From contig JAFEBA010000030.1 of assembly GCA_018266105.1 (NCBI GenBank), positions 1 to 58,304 on the forward strand: a DNA stretch of 58,304 nucleotides. The letters are read 5' to 3'. Of the stretch, positions 43,201-52,224 are shown piece after piece. Source of the stretch: a bacterium (lineage in GTDB: Bacteria; Vulcanimicrobiota; Xenobia; Xenobiales; JADMJV01). Made by a program: the position numbers and the translations under genes. Within the stretch, counting starts at the first letter, position 1. Each line of letters starts with the position of its first letter. Under the pieces are notes generated by a model that saw nothing but the letters and a program-made list of their open reading frames with translations, was not told the origin of the DNA and made no database searches.

Positions 43201-46170
43201 ATGCGCAGTTGTCGTGAGCCCAGTTGCATTGCCTGGCCTCTGCAGTCCAGTGATCAATACTGCAGCTGGTGCGGCCGCCGGCTGGTCGAGGTGGAGGCGG
43301 ACTTCGAATCCAAACAGGGTGACGCCTGGGTCATACTCGACCCGCCTGTACTCAATCGGGAGCGACCGCCTTCTTTGCGGCTGCGGGTCGCTCACTGCGG
43401 CGAGGCCGGCCACCTGCGGCTCCAACCTCAGGATTTTCGCATCAGCGCGCCCTGGTTAGAGCTGGACTACAGTTCATTGGGCGAGGCCCCCCTTAAGCCA
43501 GGGGACGCTGTGCAGTTTCCGGTACGCAAGCTGAAGGTGCCCGGACCCGAGGACCTGCCTCACGAGATCCGCATTACCGTGGGTCAGCAAGAAGTCCGAG
43601 CCAGCACCTCGCTGACCTTCGTGCCGGCTCCAGAGTTCCACCTTGAGCTGAGCTCCTCAGAGGTGGTGCTGAGCTCGGATAGCGAGCCCTTCCTGGAAGG
43701 GGCGCTGGTTCTGCGACGCGGGCGCATCTGCCTGGATACGCCGCCAGCACTCGATCCGGCCTGGGCCCGCCTGGAGGCCAGCGGGGAGGACATCGAACTG
43801 GAGCTGGACGCTCTGGAGCGCCCGCGTTTCCCCTTCCGCTTTCGCTTCGCCAGCGAAGAACTGGCCCAGTTGCGACAACGCAGCGCCGACCAGGTCTCTC
43901 CTCTGCAGAGACACGGCAAGGTCAAGTTTTCTTACCTCGACCGCGGCCAAAAAGGCTCGGGCGGACCGGAAGTGCTCAAGGCCGAACTGCCGCTCTCTCT
44001 GCAGTTCATTCTGGCCCCGGAGCTTTACGTGGAGCCTTTTGGTTACGAGCCGAGGCGTGACTGGTTCGCGGTGCTGGGTCTGCGCCACCCCAGCTCATTC
44101 GCCCTGACCCTTCACAATGGTCCGCCCGGCTCTGCTCCCCGTCAGGAACTGGTGGTCCAGCAACTGAAGGTACGAGATCTGGATGCCAACGAGGAATTTC
44201 TGGTCGAGAGCGCCGAGCCTCCGCCCTGGCGAGTGCAATCAGATGCTCCGCGGGCTCTCAAAATTCGACTGCCACTGGGGCTGCGCAAAGCCCTCTCGGC
44301 CGCCCAGGGTCCGGCCCTACAACGCCGTTTGCAATTGATTCCAGTCAGCAACGACCCGGTGCAGCGGCTGTTGCACCTGCGCTTTCAGGCCGAGGCGGCT
44401 GAACCATTCCCCGGCTACCTTGCGGTCGATCTCGGCACTACTGCCACCTGCGCCGCGCTGGTGAGCGAAACCAAGCAGGTGGAACGGGTGGTTCTGGACG
44501 GCCAGTTGGAACTGCCGTCCGCCATTTGCTATCTGCGCTGGGGGAGCGAACCCAAGTGGGAGGTGGGCCAGAAAGCACTGCGCAGGCGCCTGGAGCCGGC
44601 CGCGCAGCGCTCCGTCATTACTCAAGCCAAACGGCGGGTCGGCGACGACGAGAACCCCTTTGAGGTCGTCCCCCTGGACGAGCCCGGGGAGACCGTCATC
44701 CTGACCGCCACCCAGGCCCTTTCCCATCTCTATCGCGAGGTGCTCGACCAGGCTTTGCGCCAGCGCCTGGCCTCGGGCACTTCTGAGGTCTTAATCGAGC
44801 GCATGCTGATCACTCACCCTTCCCGATTCTCGCTGCGCCAGATCGAACTGATCAAACAGGCAGCCCACCAGGCCTTGCACGACCACTGGCTACACTGGAC
44901 CGGCCAGGACCGCCAGGACCTACCTCAGCCGATCACCCTGCACGAACCGACCGGAGCCGCCTTCCATTACCTCAAGGATTGGCAAAACCTGGCCCAGGTC
45001 CATTCCCGGCTGAACCAGGATCAGCTTCAATGGCATTTGATGGTTTACGACCTGGGCGGAGGCACCCTGGACGTCACTTTGCTCCGACTGGACTCAATGC
45101 AGCAACCGATCCAGGGCGAAAACGACCAGTTCGCCTATCAGGTGCAGCCCAGCGTGGTGGGAGCCACGGGTGAGCGCTGGTTCGGCGGCCAGGACGTCAC
45201 CGAAATCCTTTATGAGAAGGTCGAGCACCGCCTGAATGAGGTGCTGGGCGAATGGGAATGGCCCGATCCTGAACAGGGTGGGGCCCAACGAGTGGCCTGG
45301 CAGCGCAACCGAAATCTGCTCATGCACTGGTGCGAACGCTTCAAGCTGGACCTTGTGGCGGGTCAGAGTGAAAGCTGGTCCAGTTTTCCCAGCCTGACCG
45401 TGATGGAAAACGGACGGGAGCGCCTGGTCACCGTTTCCCACTGGCGCCAATCGGTGCAGTTGCCCAACCTTCAGGAACTGGAAGAAGGCGTGCAACCGCT
45501 GCTCCAGCGGAGTCTCAAGCGCGTTCAGGAGATGCTGGAACGCCACCAGCTCAAATCTCCTCAGGTTGTTCTGCGGGTCGGCAAGGCCAGTCAGCTGCCC
45601 TGCGTGCAACTGGCCCTGCAAGAGAGTTTTCCCGATAGCCTGCTGCTGGCTCCCGAACTTCTTAAGGGATGCGTGGTCGAGGGCGCCTGCGTGCCACCCT
45701 TGCCGGGCCTACCCGGGGGCGTCCAGCTCTCGCGGGGACAGCGCCGCCCGGGCGTCCGCTTTCGCTGGAAACCTCAGGACAGCTATCTGGCCACCACCTC
45801 GCGGCTGGGTATCCAGGTGGCCGATTCGGGCGAGACCTGGTTTCAAGAGGTGCTGCCCGAAGGCACCCCCATACCAGTCGAGGGTTTGGAGCACACCCTG
45901 GAGGGTCTGTATCTGGAGGCCGGGCCCAACACGCTGGTCCTGCTTGAAAACGCCGGCCACCTGGATTCGCTTAAAGGCAATCGAGACATCCAGATGCTGA
46001 GCAAGATCCATTTCGAAGTCCCCAGCCTGGGAGCGGAGCAGATGGAGCAATTCGGACTGACCTTTCGACTGAGCGTGCAGGGCCAACTCAGTGTCTGGCT
46101 GGGAGCACCTGACTGGGAGGGCCTGGAAATCGCCCGACTGGACGGCTCTCAGCTGGGCAAGCAATACTGA
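43201..46170 (+). CDS. Zinc-ribbon Hsp70-like ATPase
   Basis: 989 residues from the ATG at 43201. The N terminus is a zinc ribbon (Cys4, Cys9, then Cys21 and Cys24 in CSWCG). Residues ~30-400 are beta-rich (several Ig-like or jelly-roll-type stretches). From ~405 comes an actin/Hsp70-fold ATPase: phosphate-1 loop AVDLGTTATC (around 410), HEPTGAAFHYL in the connector region, phosphate-2 loop YDLGGGTLDV (617-626). The adenosine motif (usually GGSSRIP) is degraded to VGKASQLP. The last part looks beta-rich, where DnaK has its substrate-binding domain. DnaK itself has none of the N-terminal 400 residues. It probably acts as an ATP-driven switch on protein partners. Confidence 0.8.
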   Translation: MRSCREPSCIAWPLQSSDQYCSWCGRRLVEVEADFESKQGDAWVILDPPVLNRERPPSLRLRVAHCGEAGHLRLQPQDFRISAPWLELDYSSLGEAPLKPGDAVQFPVRKLKVPGPEDLPHEIRITVGQQEVRASTSLTFVPAPEFHLELSSSEVVLSSDSEPFLEGALVLRRGRICLDTPPALDPAWARLEASGEDIELELDALERPRFPFRFRFASEELAQLRQRSADQVSPLQRHGKVKFSYLDRGQKGSGGPEVLKAELPLSLQFILAPELYVEPFGYEPRRDWFAVLGLRHPSSFALTLHNGPPGSAPRQELVVQQLKVRDLDANEEFLVESAEPPPWRVQSDAPRALKIRLPLGLRKALSAAQGPALQRRLQLIPVSNDPVQRLLHLRFQAEAAEPFPGYLAVDLGTTATCAALVSETKQVERVVLDGQLELPSAICYLRWGSEPKWEVGQKALRRRLEPAAQRSVITQAKRRVGDDENPFEVVPLDEPGETVILTATQALSHLYREVLDQALRQRLASGTSEVLIERMLITHPSRFSLRQIELIKQAAHQALHDHWLHWTGQDRQDLPQPITLHEPTGAAFHYLKDWQNLAQVHSRLNQDQLQWHLMVYDLGGGTLDVTLLRLDSMQQPIQGENDQFAYQVQPSVVGATGERWFGGQDVTEILYEKVEHRLNEVLGEWEWPDPEQGGAQRVAWQRNRNLLMHWCERFKLDLVAGQSESWSSFPSLTVMENGRERLVTVSHWRQSVQLPNLQELEEGVQPLLQRSLKRVQEMLERHQLKSPQVVLRVGKASQLPCVQLALQESFPDSLLLAPELLKGCVVEGACVPPLPGLPGGVQLSRGQRRPGVRFRWKPQDSYLATTSRLGIQVADSGETWFQEVLPEGTPIPVEGLEHTLEGLYLEAGPNTLVLLENAGHLDSLKGNRDIQMLSKIHFEVPSLGAEQMEQFGLTFRLSVQGQLSVWLGAPDWEGLEIARLDGSQLGKQY

Positions 46171-46183
46171 AATGGAGGTGTCC

Positions 46184-46714
46184 ATGGAATTTGAGCAAGA
46201 ATTTGCCAATTTTCGCCTGACCGTGCTGCGCGAATTGGCCGGATTGCGCCAGGAAGTGCGGGAACTACGGCAGGCTCTGCAAGCAACTCCCCCCCCTGCG
46301 GCGCCGCCTCCACCGGCGGCCGGCCCAGCCTGGCGCAATCTCTTTAGCAAGCTTCCCGCCTCTTTGGAAAAACGCCTGAACCCTTTGATGACCCAGGACC
46401 CACCTCAGGACCCGAAGCAACGAGCTCAGTGGCTGCTCGAAATCAGCGAGAACGTCGAGGATTTCCTACGTTACGAGGGAGACGAATGGAGCGACTCGGC
46501 TCCGTTTCTGGACGGCCTGCGCGAACTGGAACAAAGCTGTGGTCTGGAGCGCCTGATTCCTCAAGAAGGAGATGCGGTGGACAACAGCCTGCATCTCATC
46601 CTGCAGAGCATTCCCAACGCCGACAAACGCGATCAAATTGCGCGCTGTGCTCGACCCGGCTTCATTTACGAGGGAGAGATGCTGCGCCGGGCTGAGGTGG
46701 TCGTCTACTTATAG
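46184..46714 (+). CDS. GrpE-like protein
   Basis: 176 residues, ATG with a strong SD (GGAGGTG) just upstream, 13 bases after the Hsp70-like gene. The N terminus is a coiled coil (NFRLTVLRELAGLRQEVRELR), then a Pro/Ala linker, a helical middle, and a C-terminal beta part RPGFIYEGEMLRRAEVVVY that mirrors the GrpE head (RPGYxxxGrvLRPAxVxV). GrpE is the nucleotide-exchange factor of DnaK, so this pair probably forms a dedicated Hsp70/exchange-factor module. The similarity is weak outside the C terminus. The 3' end overlaps the convergent coiled-coil gene by 6 bases. Confidence 0.7.
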   Translation: MEFEQEFANFRLTVLRELAGLRQEVRELRQALQATPPPAAPPPPAAGPAWRNLFSKLPASLEKRLNPLMTQDPPQDPKQRAQWLLEISENVEDFLRYEGDEWSDSAPFLDGLRELEQSCGLERLIPQEGDAVDNSLHLILQSIPNADKRDQIARCARPGFIYEGEMLRRAEVVVYL

Positions 46715-48292
46715 AGTGCCGCCCAGGGAGAGCACTTTGGCCTTCAGGCTGTCGACTTCTTCCTGAAGCTTGGCCATCTCTTTGCGCTTGAGGCCAGCTT
46801 CGGCCTGAGCTCGCACGGCGCTGCGACGCGCCTCTTTCAACTTGTTCTGCATGGAAGCCATCTCTTCCGAGCCGGCGCCGGCCCCGGCAGCGGCGGCAGC
46901 CGGGGGACCGGCCTTGCGTAAAGCCTCCAACTGAGCCTGGAGCACAGCGTTCTGTTTGCGGCTCTCGGCCAAAGCTGTCTCCAGCGCCCGGCCCCCATTC
47001 TGCATATTCTCGGAGTTCTTCTCCAACTCCAGACTGCGATTTTGCAGGACCACCAGCTGCTGGTGCTTTTCGATGAGGGCCGCTTTGACTTCCTGATATT
47101 TGGCGCCGGCCAGTTGCAGCTTCTGGCGCAAGTCCACCACCGCCGCTTCCAGCCGGGCCATTCGGTCGCCATCCTGGGCCGGAGCGGGTTGGGACTTCAA
47201 AGTGGCGTTCTCCGCCTGTAAAGCCGCCAACTGATGAGACAGCTGCTGGACCTGGGCTTCGGCCTGAGGATTGCCAACCGGCTGAGCTTTGAGACGGGCG
47301 TTTTCAGCCTCCAACTCGGCCTGGACCTGGGCGGCCTGCCTGGCCAGGTTTTCGGCCGCGCTGGCTCGAGTGGAAAGCTCCTCGCACTCATCGTGCACAC
47401 GCGCCAGCTCATCTTGAAGATTGGTAATTTCGTTCAGCAGATCGGCGGTGTCGTCCTGAGCACTGCGGTCCACCTGGGCGGCCGCCTGGCGAGCTGTCTC
47501 TACCTCCTGCTCCAGCGACTTGATCCGGTCGCGAGCCGCGTGGATGGTGGCAACGGCTTTTTTCAGCTCCTCCAGTCGGACATTGACCTGTTCCTGGAGC
47601 TGGGCGATTTGTGCATCCCGCTGCTGGAGCTGGGTCTGCAGGGCGCTGTCGCCCTGAGCCACAAGACTGGCCAGCTGCTGCTCCAGCTCGGCCACCCTAC
47701 CGGACGCATCCGCGGCCGCCTGCTGCTGAGCGATCTCCTGGGTGAGTAAGCGAATCCGGTGGCGGGCTTCGGTCAATTCCCGCTGCAGAGTTTGCACGCG
47801 CCAGTCTTCCGCCACCGGCCCCTGAGCCTGACGAGTCAGAAGTTCGTGCACCTGCTTCTCGCGAAACTCAAGCAGGGTCTCGAACTCCGCCACCAGCTGG
47901 TGGGCTTCGCGCAGACGCACGAAGAGCTGACGAACCGTTTCGGCCGGAACCGTCTCATCGGTGGCCGGAACTTCGGGGAGTTCAGACGCGGGTGGGGGTT
48001 CCGGGCGGCGCTGCTCAAGCAATTGAAGCAGCTTCTCCTGAAGCTCATCAGCCCGTAGTTTGCGCGACCGGTTTTGCTCGGCCAGGCGCAACAAATCGCG
48101 ACGATACCGCCGTGCCACCTCAACTGCCTGTTGCAGCCGAGTCTCCAGCACCTGCGCTTTTCTTCCCGAGACCTTCCAGGCCTTCACCAACTCTTTCAAA
48201 TTGGCAGGCCTGTCCCCTGAATCAGACTCCGTCACCGGGCCGCCATTCGTTCTTGCAATATCGTCTCCCGCATTATCGAAAAGTTTTAACAA
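46709..48292 (-). CDS. Long coiled-coil protein
   Basis: 527 residues, family not recognised. After ~30 polar residues nearly the whole chain is heptad-like and rich in Ala, Gln, Glu, Leu and Arg (ELEQQLASLVAQ, LKSLEQEVETARQAA-type), with an Ala/Gly-rich break near residue 460 (PPAAAAAGAGAG). There is no signal or membrane helix. It probably forms a rod or scaffold. The start is uncertain: a TTG at 48292 is used, and a GTG some 20 codons in is possible. It is convergent with the GrpE-like gene, and its upstream neighbour on the same strand is cysteine dioxygenase 15 bases away. The two stop and start zones suggest co-transcription. Confidence 0.75.
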   Translation of the reverse strand: MLKLFDNAGDDIARTNGGPVTESDSGDRPANLKELVKAWKVSGRKAQVLETRLQQAVEVARRYRRDLLRLAEQNRSRKLRADELQEKLLQLLEQRRPEPPPASELPEVPATDETVPAETVRQLFVRLREAHQLVAEFETLLEFREKQVHELLTRQAQGPVAEDWRVQTLQRELTEARHRIRLLTQEIAQQQAAADASGRVAELEQQLASLVAQGDSALQTQLQQRDAQIAQLQEQVNVRLEELKKAVATIHAARDRIKSLEQEVETARQAAAQVDRSAQDDTADLLNEITNLQDELARVHDECEELSTRASAAENLARQAAQVQAELEAENARLKAQPVGNPQAEAQVQQLSHQLAALQAENATLKSQPAPAQDGDRMARLEAAVVDLRQKLQLAGAKYQEVKAALIEKHQQLVVLQNRSLELEKNSENMQNGGRALETALAESRKQNAVLQAQLEALRKAGPPAAAAAGAGAGSEEMASMQNKLKEARRSAVRAQAEAGLKRKEMAKLQEEVDSLKAKVLSLGGTL

Positions 48293-48307
48293 TTTGCGGA
48301 GGCGCGA

Positions 48308-48904
48308 CTACTCCCCCACGATCGATTCGATGGTATGGTCCATCAACTCGCGCCGCCCATGCTCGATCTGCCGCTCCAGGATGCCGTTCCCGTCCACGAC
48401 ATACTGCCCGACGTGAATGAGAGGCGGGGAATAGGCGTGGAGCGACACCGCCGGCTCGCCTTCGATGTGGCTGACAGCGTGGATATACCCGGCCCCACCC
48501 GTGCGCACATATCCAGGCGTCATTTCAATCCTGGAGGCGCCGGTCGGGAGCATCATCTGCTTCTCGAGGATCGTGCCCTGCACGCACATCAAAGCCACCT
48601 CGGAATGGTCGTGATCGTGGAAGCCGGTGCCCTGGCCAGGCATCCAGGAGAGCACCCACACGTCAATGCGATCATCTTCATAGATCAGACGATAGCGGCG
48701 ACGAGATGGGTCCACCACCACCAGAGGCTTCCAAAGCTCGGGCTTGTCAGCGATAGAACGCACGAGCTGGCTCAGCTTCTGCTGGTCCAGCGGGCCTTCA
48801 GCCTGCTGCTGACTGACCAGCTGGCCACACTGTTGGGCCAAGTCGGCCGGGGGGCGAAGCACGTCCCACCATTCCTGACGCACGACCGCTTCGCTACGAA
48901 CCAT
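48308..48904 (-). CDS. Cysteine dioxygenase-like cupin
   Basis: 198 residues from the ATG at 48904. A type I cysteine dioxygenase oxidises cysteine to cysteine sulfinate using Fe(II). The iron site appears as two His in GTGFHDHDH and a third in YIHAVSH, in a cupin barrel (SEVALMCVQGTILEK). The C terminus contains SLHAYSPPL, the usual Tyr region. The family normally has 180-220 residues, which fits. The frame opens upstream to 49291, but that extension is Pro/Arg-rich and not family-like. GGAA is near the ATG. Confidence 0.9.
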   Translation of the reverse strand: MVRSEAVVRQEWWDVLRPPADLAQQCGQLVSQQQAEGPLDQQKLSQLVRSIADKPELWKPLVVVDPSRRRYRLIYEDDRIDVWVLSWMPGQGTGFHDHDHSEVALMCVQGTILEKQMMLPTGASRIEMTPGYVRTGGAGYIHAVSHIEGEPAVSLHAYSPPLIHVGQYVVDGNGILERQIEHGRRELMDHTIESIVGE

Positions 48905-49053
48905 TTCCAAAATACACCTCGCGAGGACACAATTATGACTGGGCCTGGCTTCCCCTGCCATCCAGTCCGAATCAACTAGTCGCGATGGGCAATTCGGGGT
49001 CGACCGTCGCCCAGAGGGCGGGTATTTGCTGTCGGCCTGCGAAGCCCAAACCG

Positions 49054-50304
49054 ATGTTGCCCAGTGAATGCCCCTATCCAGAAACCAATCCTGAACATCC
49101 AGCCAGCCATCCACTGGGGACCAGTGCCGGCGAGGGCCAATGCGCTCAGTGCCAACGCTATTTTCGTCGTTGCGCGGACTGCCAGGCGGCCAACCGCTGG
49201 CTGGCCCGATTCTGCCGAAACTGCGGCCACTCGCTACTGGCTCAGGACTGGCTCCCCGAACAGGCCGACACCCCACTCCACCGCTTGCCACTCAACTGGC
49301 CTGGCGAATGGAAAGAGCCCATCCTCTCAGGACTGACTCCGACCTGGGCGGGACTGTTGGACGGGCGCTTCTTTTTGCTCAGCCGCCAAGGCGACTTGCG
49401 CCATCTGCTGCGCAACCCCAATCGACTGGAAATGCCACAACCGCCGACCCAACCGCCCTCATCCGCCCCGGCCTACCTGCATGGATTTCTGGCCATACCG
49501 GGAGCAGACCAGGTCACCCTGGTCGACCTTCTGGACATCCGCAGCAGTGCCCGCAAAGTCCAACGTCTGCGCGGCCCGCTGCTCTGCCCCATTGCCTCGG
49601 ACGGCGCCCAATGGCTGGCAGCTCTGGTCATGGATGGCGAAAACCGGAGCCTGCAACTCTTTCGCCTGCAGCAAAACAAATTGCAGCTGGCATGGAATCA
49701 GGTCCTGGAAGCTCAAGGCCAGCAGAACCAGCGATTCCCCCGCCTTTTCTGGTGCGATCAGACTCTGGTCTACTTGAACGAACAGGGGGAAATCCACGGC
49801 TTCGAGGCCGCTACCGGCAGCGAAGTCTTCCAGCGCCAATGCCCGTGCCCGCCGGCCGCTCTGGCGGTTTGGACGGCCGGCTCGAACGCTTACTGGGCCG
49901 GACAGGACGGTTCCTTGTGGTGGCTCAAATGCCAGCCCGAGATCCAACTCCATCAGTTGAGCGGCAGTCAGCCCTCAACAGTGCTGGCCCTGGCCGGCGG
50001 AAGCCACGATCTGATCGCCAGCTTTGGCCGCAGCCTGGTGCGCGTCCAGATCGAAACGGGGCGCGTGGAACAACTGGAACTCCCCCACTATTGCACCACT
50101 TCTCCCTGGGTAGGACCAGATGCGGCTCTCGCGCTTTCTCAGGAGGGTCAGTTGTATCTGCTCGCCCTTGGCACTCAAACGTTCCACGTGCAAAGCGGAG
50201 ACAAGATGCCCGCGCCTTTCAGCGGAAGCTTGCTAGCCCCGTTCTACAACGGTCGGGAATGGTACATCCTGGATCAGGACGGTCGGCTCTTTATCAGCGC
50301 TTGA
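49054..50304 (+). CDS. Multi-zinc-ribbon protein with propeller-like domain
   Basis: 416 residues from the ATG at 49054 (another ATG at 48985 adds 23 low-value residues). The N-terminal ~65 residues hold Cys pairs in CPYPE, CAQC, CADC and CRNC: at least one, probably two, zinc ribbons. The rest is beta-rich, with spaced strands such as GRFFLLSRQGDL, EIHGFEAATGSEVF, GSLWWLKCQPEI and REWYILDQDGRLFI, as in a beta-propeller of the PQQ or WD type. No signal peptide, so cytoplasmic. Together with the zinc-ribbon Hsp70-like protein it could form a recognition complex. Its end overlaps the convergent kinase gene by 11 bases. Confidence 0.75.
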   Translation: MLPSECPYPETNPEHPASHPLGTSAGEGQCAQCQRYFRRCADCQAANRWLARFCRNCGHSLLAQDWLPEQADTPLHRLPLNWPGEWKEPILSGLTPTWAGLLDGRFFLLSRQGDLRHLLRNPNRLEMPQPPTQPPSSAPAYLHGFLAIPGADQVTLVDLLDIRSSARKVQRLRGPLLCPIASDGAQWLAALVMDGENRSLQLFRLQQNKLQLAWNQVLEAQGQQNQRFPRLFWCDQTLVYLNEQGEIHGFEAATGSEVFQRQCPCPPAALAVWTAGSNAYWAGQDGSLWWLKCQPEIQLHQLSGSQPSTVLALAGGSHDLIASFGRSLVRVQIETGRVEQLELPHYCTTSPWVGPDAALALSQEGQLYLLALGTQTFHVQSGDKMPAPFSGSLLAPFYNGREWYILDQDGRLFISA

Positions 50305-51343
50305 AAGGCAGCCGAACAGTGAAGGTGGAGCCCTGGCCAACCTGCGAGCGCGCGTCCAACTGACCCCCATGTTCCTGGACGATCTGCCGGGACACAGCCA
50401 ACCCCAGTCCGGTCCCACCCAGTTCCGCGGCCGGCCCTTCCTGGACTCGATAGAACTTCTCGAAAACCCGGGGCAGCTCGTGCTCGGCGATGCCCACGCC
50501 AGTGTCGCTGATATGGATCTCCAACCCGGAACGGCGGGCCTCGGCCTGTAGCTTGACCTGACCAAAACCCTTCAGACCCGTGCACTTAATGGCGTTGTCC
50601 AGCAGGTTGACCACCACCTTGTGAATTTCATCCTCGCGCACTTCCACAGCTGGCAGACGCTCAGGTAGATCGCAAAGCAGAGAAAGGTTCTTCTCTCGAG
50701 CGACACCTTCGAACATGGTGGCGGCTCGGCGCAACACCGGGATCAAATCAACCGAGCTCATCTCCGCCGGCCTGGCATTGGGATTGGCCGCCTCTTCAAG
50801 GCTCAGCACCAGCCGGGTCATGCGGTTGGTCTCCTCATTGATCACCTGCAAAAAACGCCGGGTCACCTCGGGGCTCTGATAGGCTCCCTCGAGCAAGGTT
50901 TCTACATAACCCTTGATGGCGGTGATGGGTGTGCGCAACTGCTGATTGACGTCTCGGAGCAGGTCGTCCAACCCTTTCTCAATCTGCTGCACGGGGGTCA
51001 TATCGCGTAGATAGGCCACCCAACCCTGGAGACGATTCTCGTCATTGTGCACGGGCGACAACTGACAAAGACACAGCGATTGAGGGGGAACCAGCACCAC
51101 CTGCTCAACCGGAGTATCGACCGAAGACTTGACGGTTTGTCCGAGCAGCTTCAAAAAATCCGAGGTGGGCAAGACATCCCAAATCGACTGATCAACCCAA
51201 TCTTCTTGCGGCTTCTGAGCTAACAGCTTGAGCGCTTTTTGATTGACGAAACGGACTCGGCCACTGCGATCGACACCCAAGCAGGCGTCGGGCAGGCTCT
51301 CCAACAGCGCATCCAGTAACTGGCCTCGAACGCGACGGGCCAT
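50294..51343 (-). CDS. PhoR-like sensor kinase lacking the phospho-acceptor His
   Basis: 349 residues, no membrane segment. The N-terminal ~115 residues form a PAS domain (CLGVDRSGRVRFVNQKALKLL). The dimerisation helix reads DVNQQLRTPITAIKG where kinases have DVSHELRTPL: Gln134 (CAG, 50944-50942) replaces the acceptor His. The ATPase domain is intact: N box VVNLLDNAIKCTG, G1 SDTGVGIAEHEL, F box FEKFYRV, G2 GGTGLGLAV. It may be a pseudokinase, phosphatase or signal modulator for the adjacent regulator. It starts at ATG 51343, 41 bases downstream of the regulator's stop. Confidence 0.9.
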   Translation of the reverse strand: MARRVRGQLLDALLESLPDACLGVDRSGRVRFVNQKALKLLAQKPQEDWVDQSIWDVLPTSDFLKLLGQTVKSSVDTPVEQVVLVPPQSLCLCQLSPVHNDENRLQGWVAYLRDMTPVQQIEKGLDDLLRDVNQQLRTPITAIKGYVETLLEGAYQSPEVTRRFLQVINEETNRMTRLVLSLEEAANPNARPAEMSSVDLIPVLRRAATMFEGVAREKNLSLLCDLPERLPAVEVREDEIHKVVVNLLDNAIKCTGLKGFGQVKLQAEARRSGLEIHISDTGVGIAEHELPRVFEKFYRVQEGPAAELGGTGLGLAVSRQIVQEHGGQLDARSQVGQGSTFTVRLPFKR

Positions 51344-51384
51344 GATAGGACCTAGGACTTAATGGAGACTGGAATCTCCATGAA

Positions 51385-52080
51385 CTACTCGGAGTCCTCG
51401 TACTGGAACTTGTAACCGATGCCATGCACGGTTTTGAGAAGCTTGGGGGACGAGGGCTCGTCCTCAATCTTTTGCCGCAAGCGGCGCATGTGCACGTCCA
51501 CCGTTCGGGTGTCGCCCAGATAGTCGTAACCCCAGAGTTGCTCCAACAGGAAGTCTCGGGTAAAAACCTTGCCAGGATTGGTGGCCATGAGCTTGAGAAG
51601 GTCGAACTCTTTGGGCTTCAGCTCCACTTCCTTGCCGTATTTGCGAACTTCGTGCTTGACCAGATTGAGCGAGAGGTTTCCGAAGACCAGTTCGTCCTTC
51701 TCCTCAGCCTTGCCGCTGGTGCGGCGCAGCACTGCCTTGACGCGGGCAACCAGTTCGCGAGGGGAGAAGGGCTTGGGCACGTAGTCGTCCGCGCCTAACT
51801 CCAGGCCTAAAATCTTATCGATCTCCTCACCCTTGGCGGTGGCCATGATGATGGGAGTCTTCATTTCGCGTCGCAGAATACGAGTGACTTCCAAGCCACC
51901 CTGACCTGGCAGCATAACGTCAAGGATAATCAAATCCGGACGGTCTTGCTTGGCCACGTTGACCGCTTCCACGCCGTCGTAAGCGCAGATAACTTCGTAG
52001 CCTTCCTTCTCCAGGTTGTATTTGATGAGCTCAACGATATTGCGCTCATCGTCCACGACTAGAATTCTTTCCTTGGGCAT
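51385..52080 (-). CDS. OmpR/PhoB-family response regulator (PhoB/WalR-like)
   Basis: 231 residues. The receiver has Asp10-Asp11 (VVDDE), phospho-acceptor Asp54 (ILDVMLPG), Thr81 (MATAK) and Lys103 (YVPKPFS). The C terminus is a winged helix (PKEFDLLKLMATNPGKVFTRDFLLEQLWGYD, in two parts, then RTVDVHMRRLRQKIE and TVHGIGYKF) that binds direct repeats in target promoters. It is encoded with the unusual kinase. The paired kinase lacks its His, so the source of its phosphate is unclear. The 144-base gap upstream is shared with the divergent XRE gene. Confidence 0.94.
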   Translation of the reverse strand: MPKERILVVDDERNIVELIKYNLEKEGYEVICAYDGVEAVNVAKQDRPDLIILDVMLPGQGGLEVTRILRREMKTPIIMATAKGEEIDKILGLELGADDYVPKPFSPRELVARVKAVLRRTSGKAEEKDELVFGNLSLNLVKHEVRKYGKEVELKPKEFDLLKLMATNPGKVFTRDFLLEQLWGYDYLGDTRTVDVHMRRLRQKIEDEPSSPKLLKTVHGIGYKFQYEDSE

Positions 52081-52172
52081 CTACAGGTGATCCCTTCCCC
52101 TACGGTTGGTCGCAGGTTCTGCCTTTAGGCCCAACTTCCTCCAGCCCGCCCCCGAAATCACGAATCAAATTC

Positions 52173-52186
52173 ATTCAAATTTGAAT
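52173..52186. promoter_or_regulatory. 14-bp perfect palindrome, candidate operator
   Basis: ATTCAAATTTGAAT in the gap between the divergent response-regulator and XRE genes, with a partial copy (AATCAAAT) just upstream. It is AT-rich in a GC-rich genome and placed 39 bases before the XRE start, as expected for an autoregulatory site. Confidence 0.45.
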
Positions 52187-52224
52187 CTTGTTCGGCGCAG
52201 GGAACCGGGTCGCTTCATCCAGAA

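Noticed and set aside
36969..50304. One single system combining the ATPase operon and the zinc-ribbon genes
   Set aside because: A 214-base gap and an OPT transporter separate them and two genes run the other way, so a common system is only a guess.
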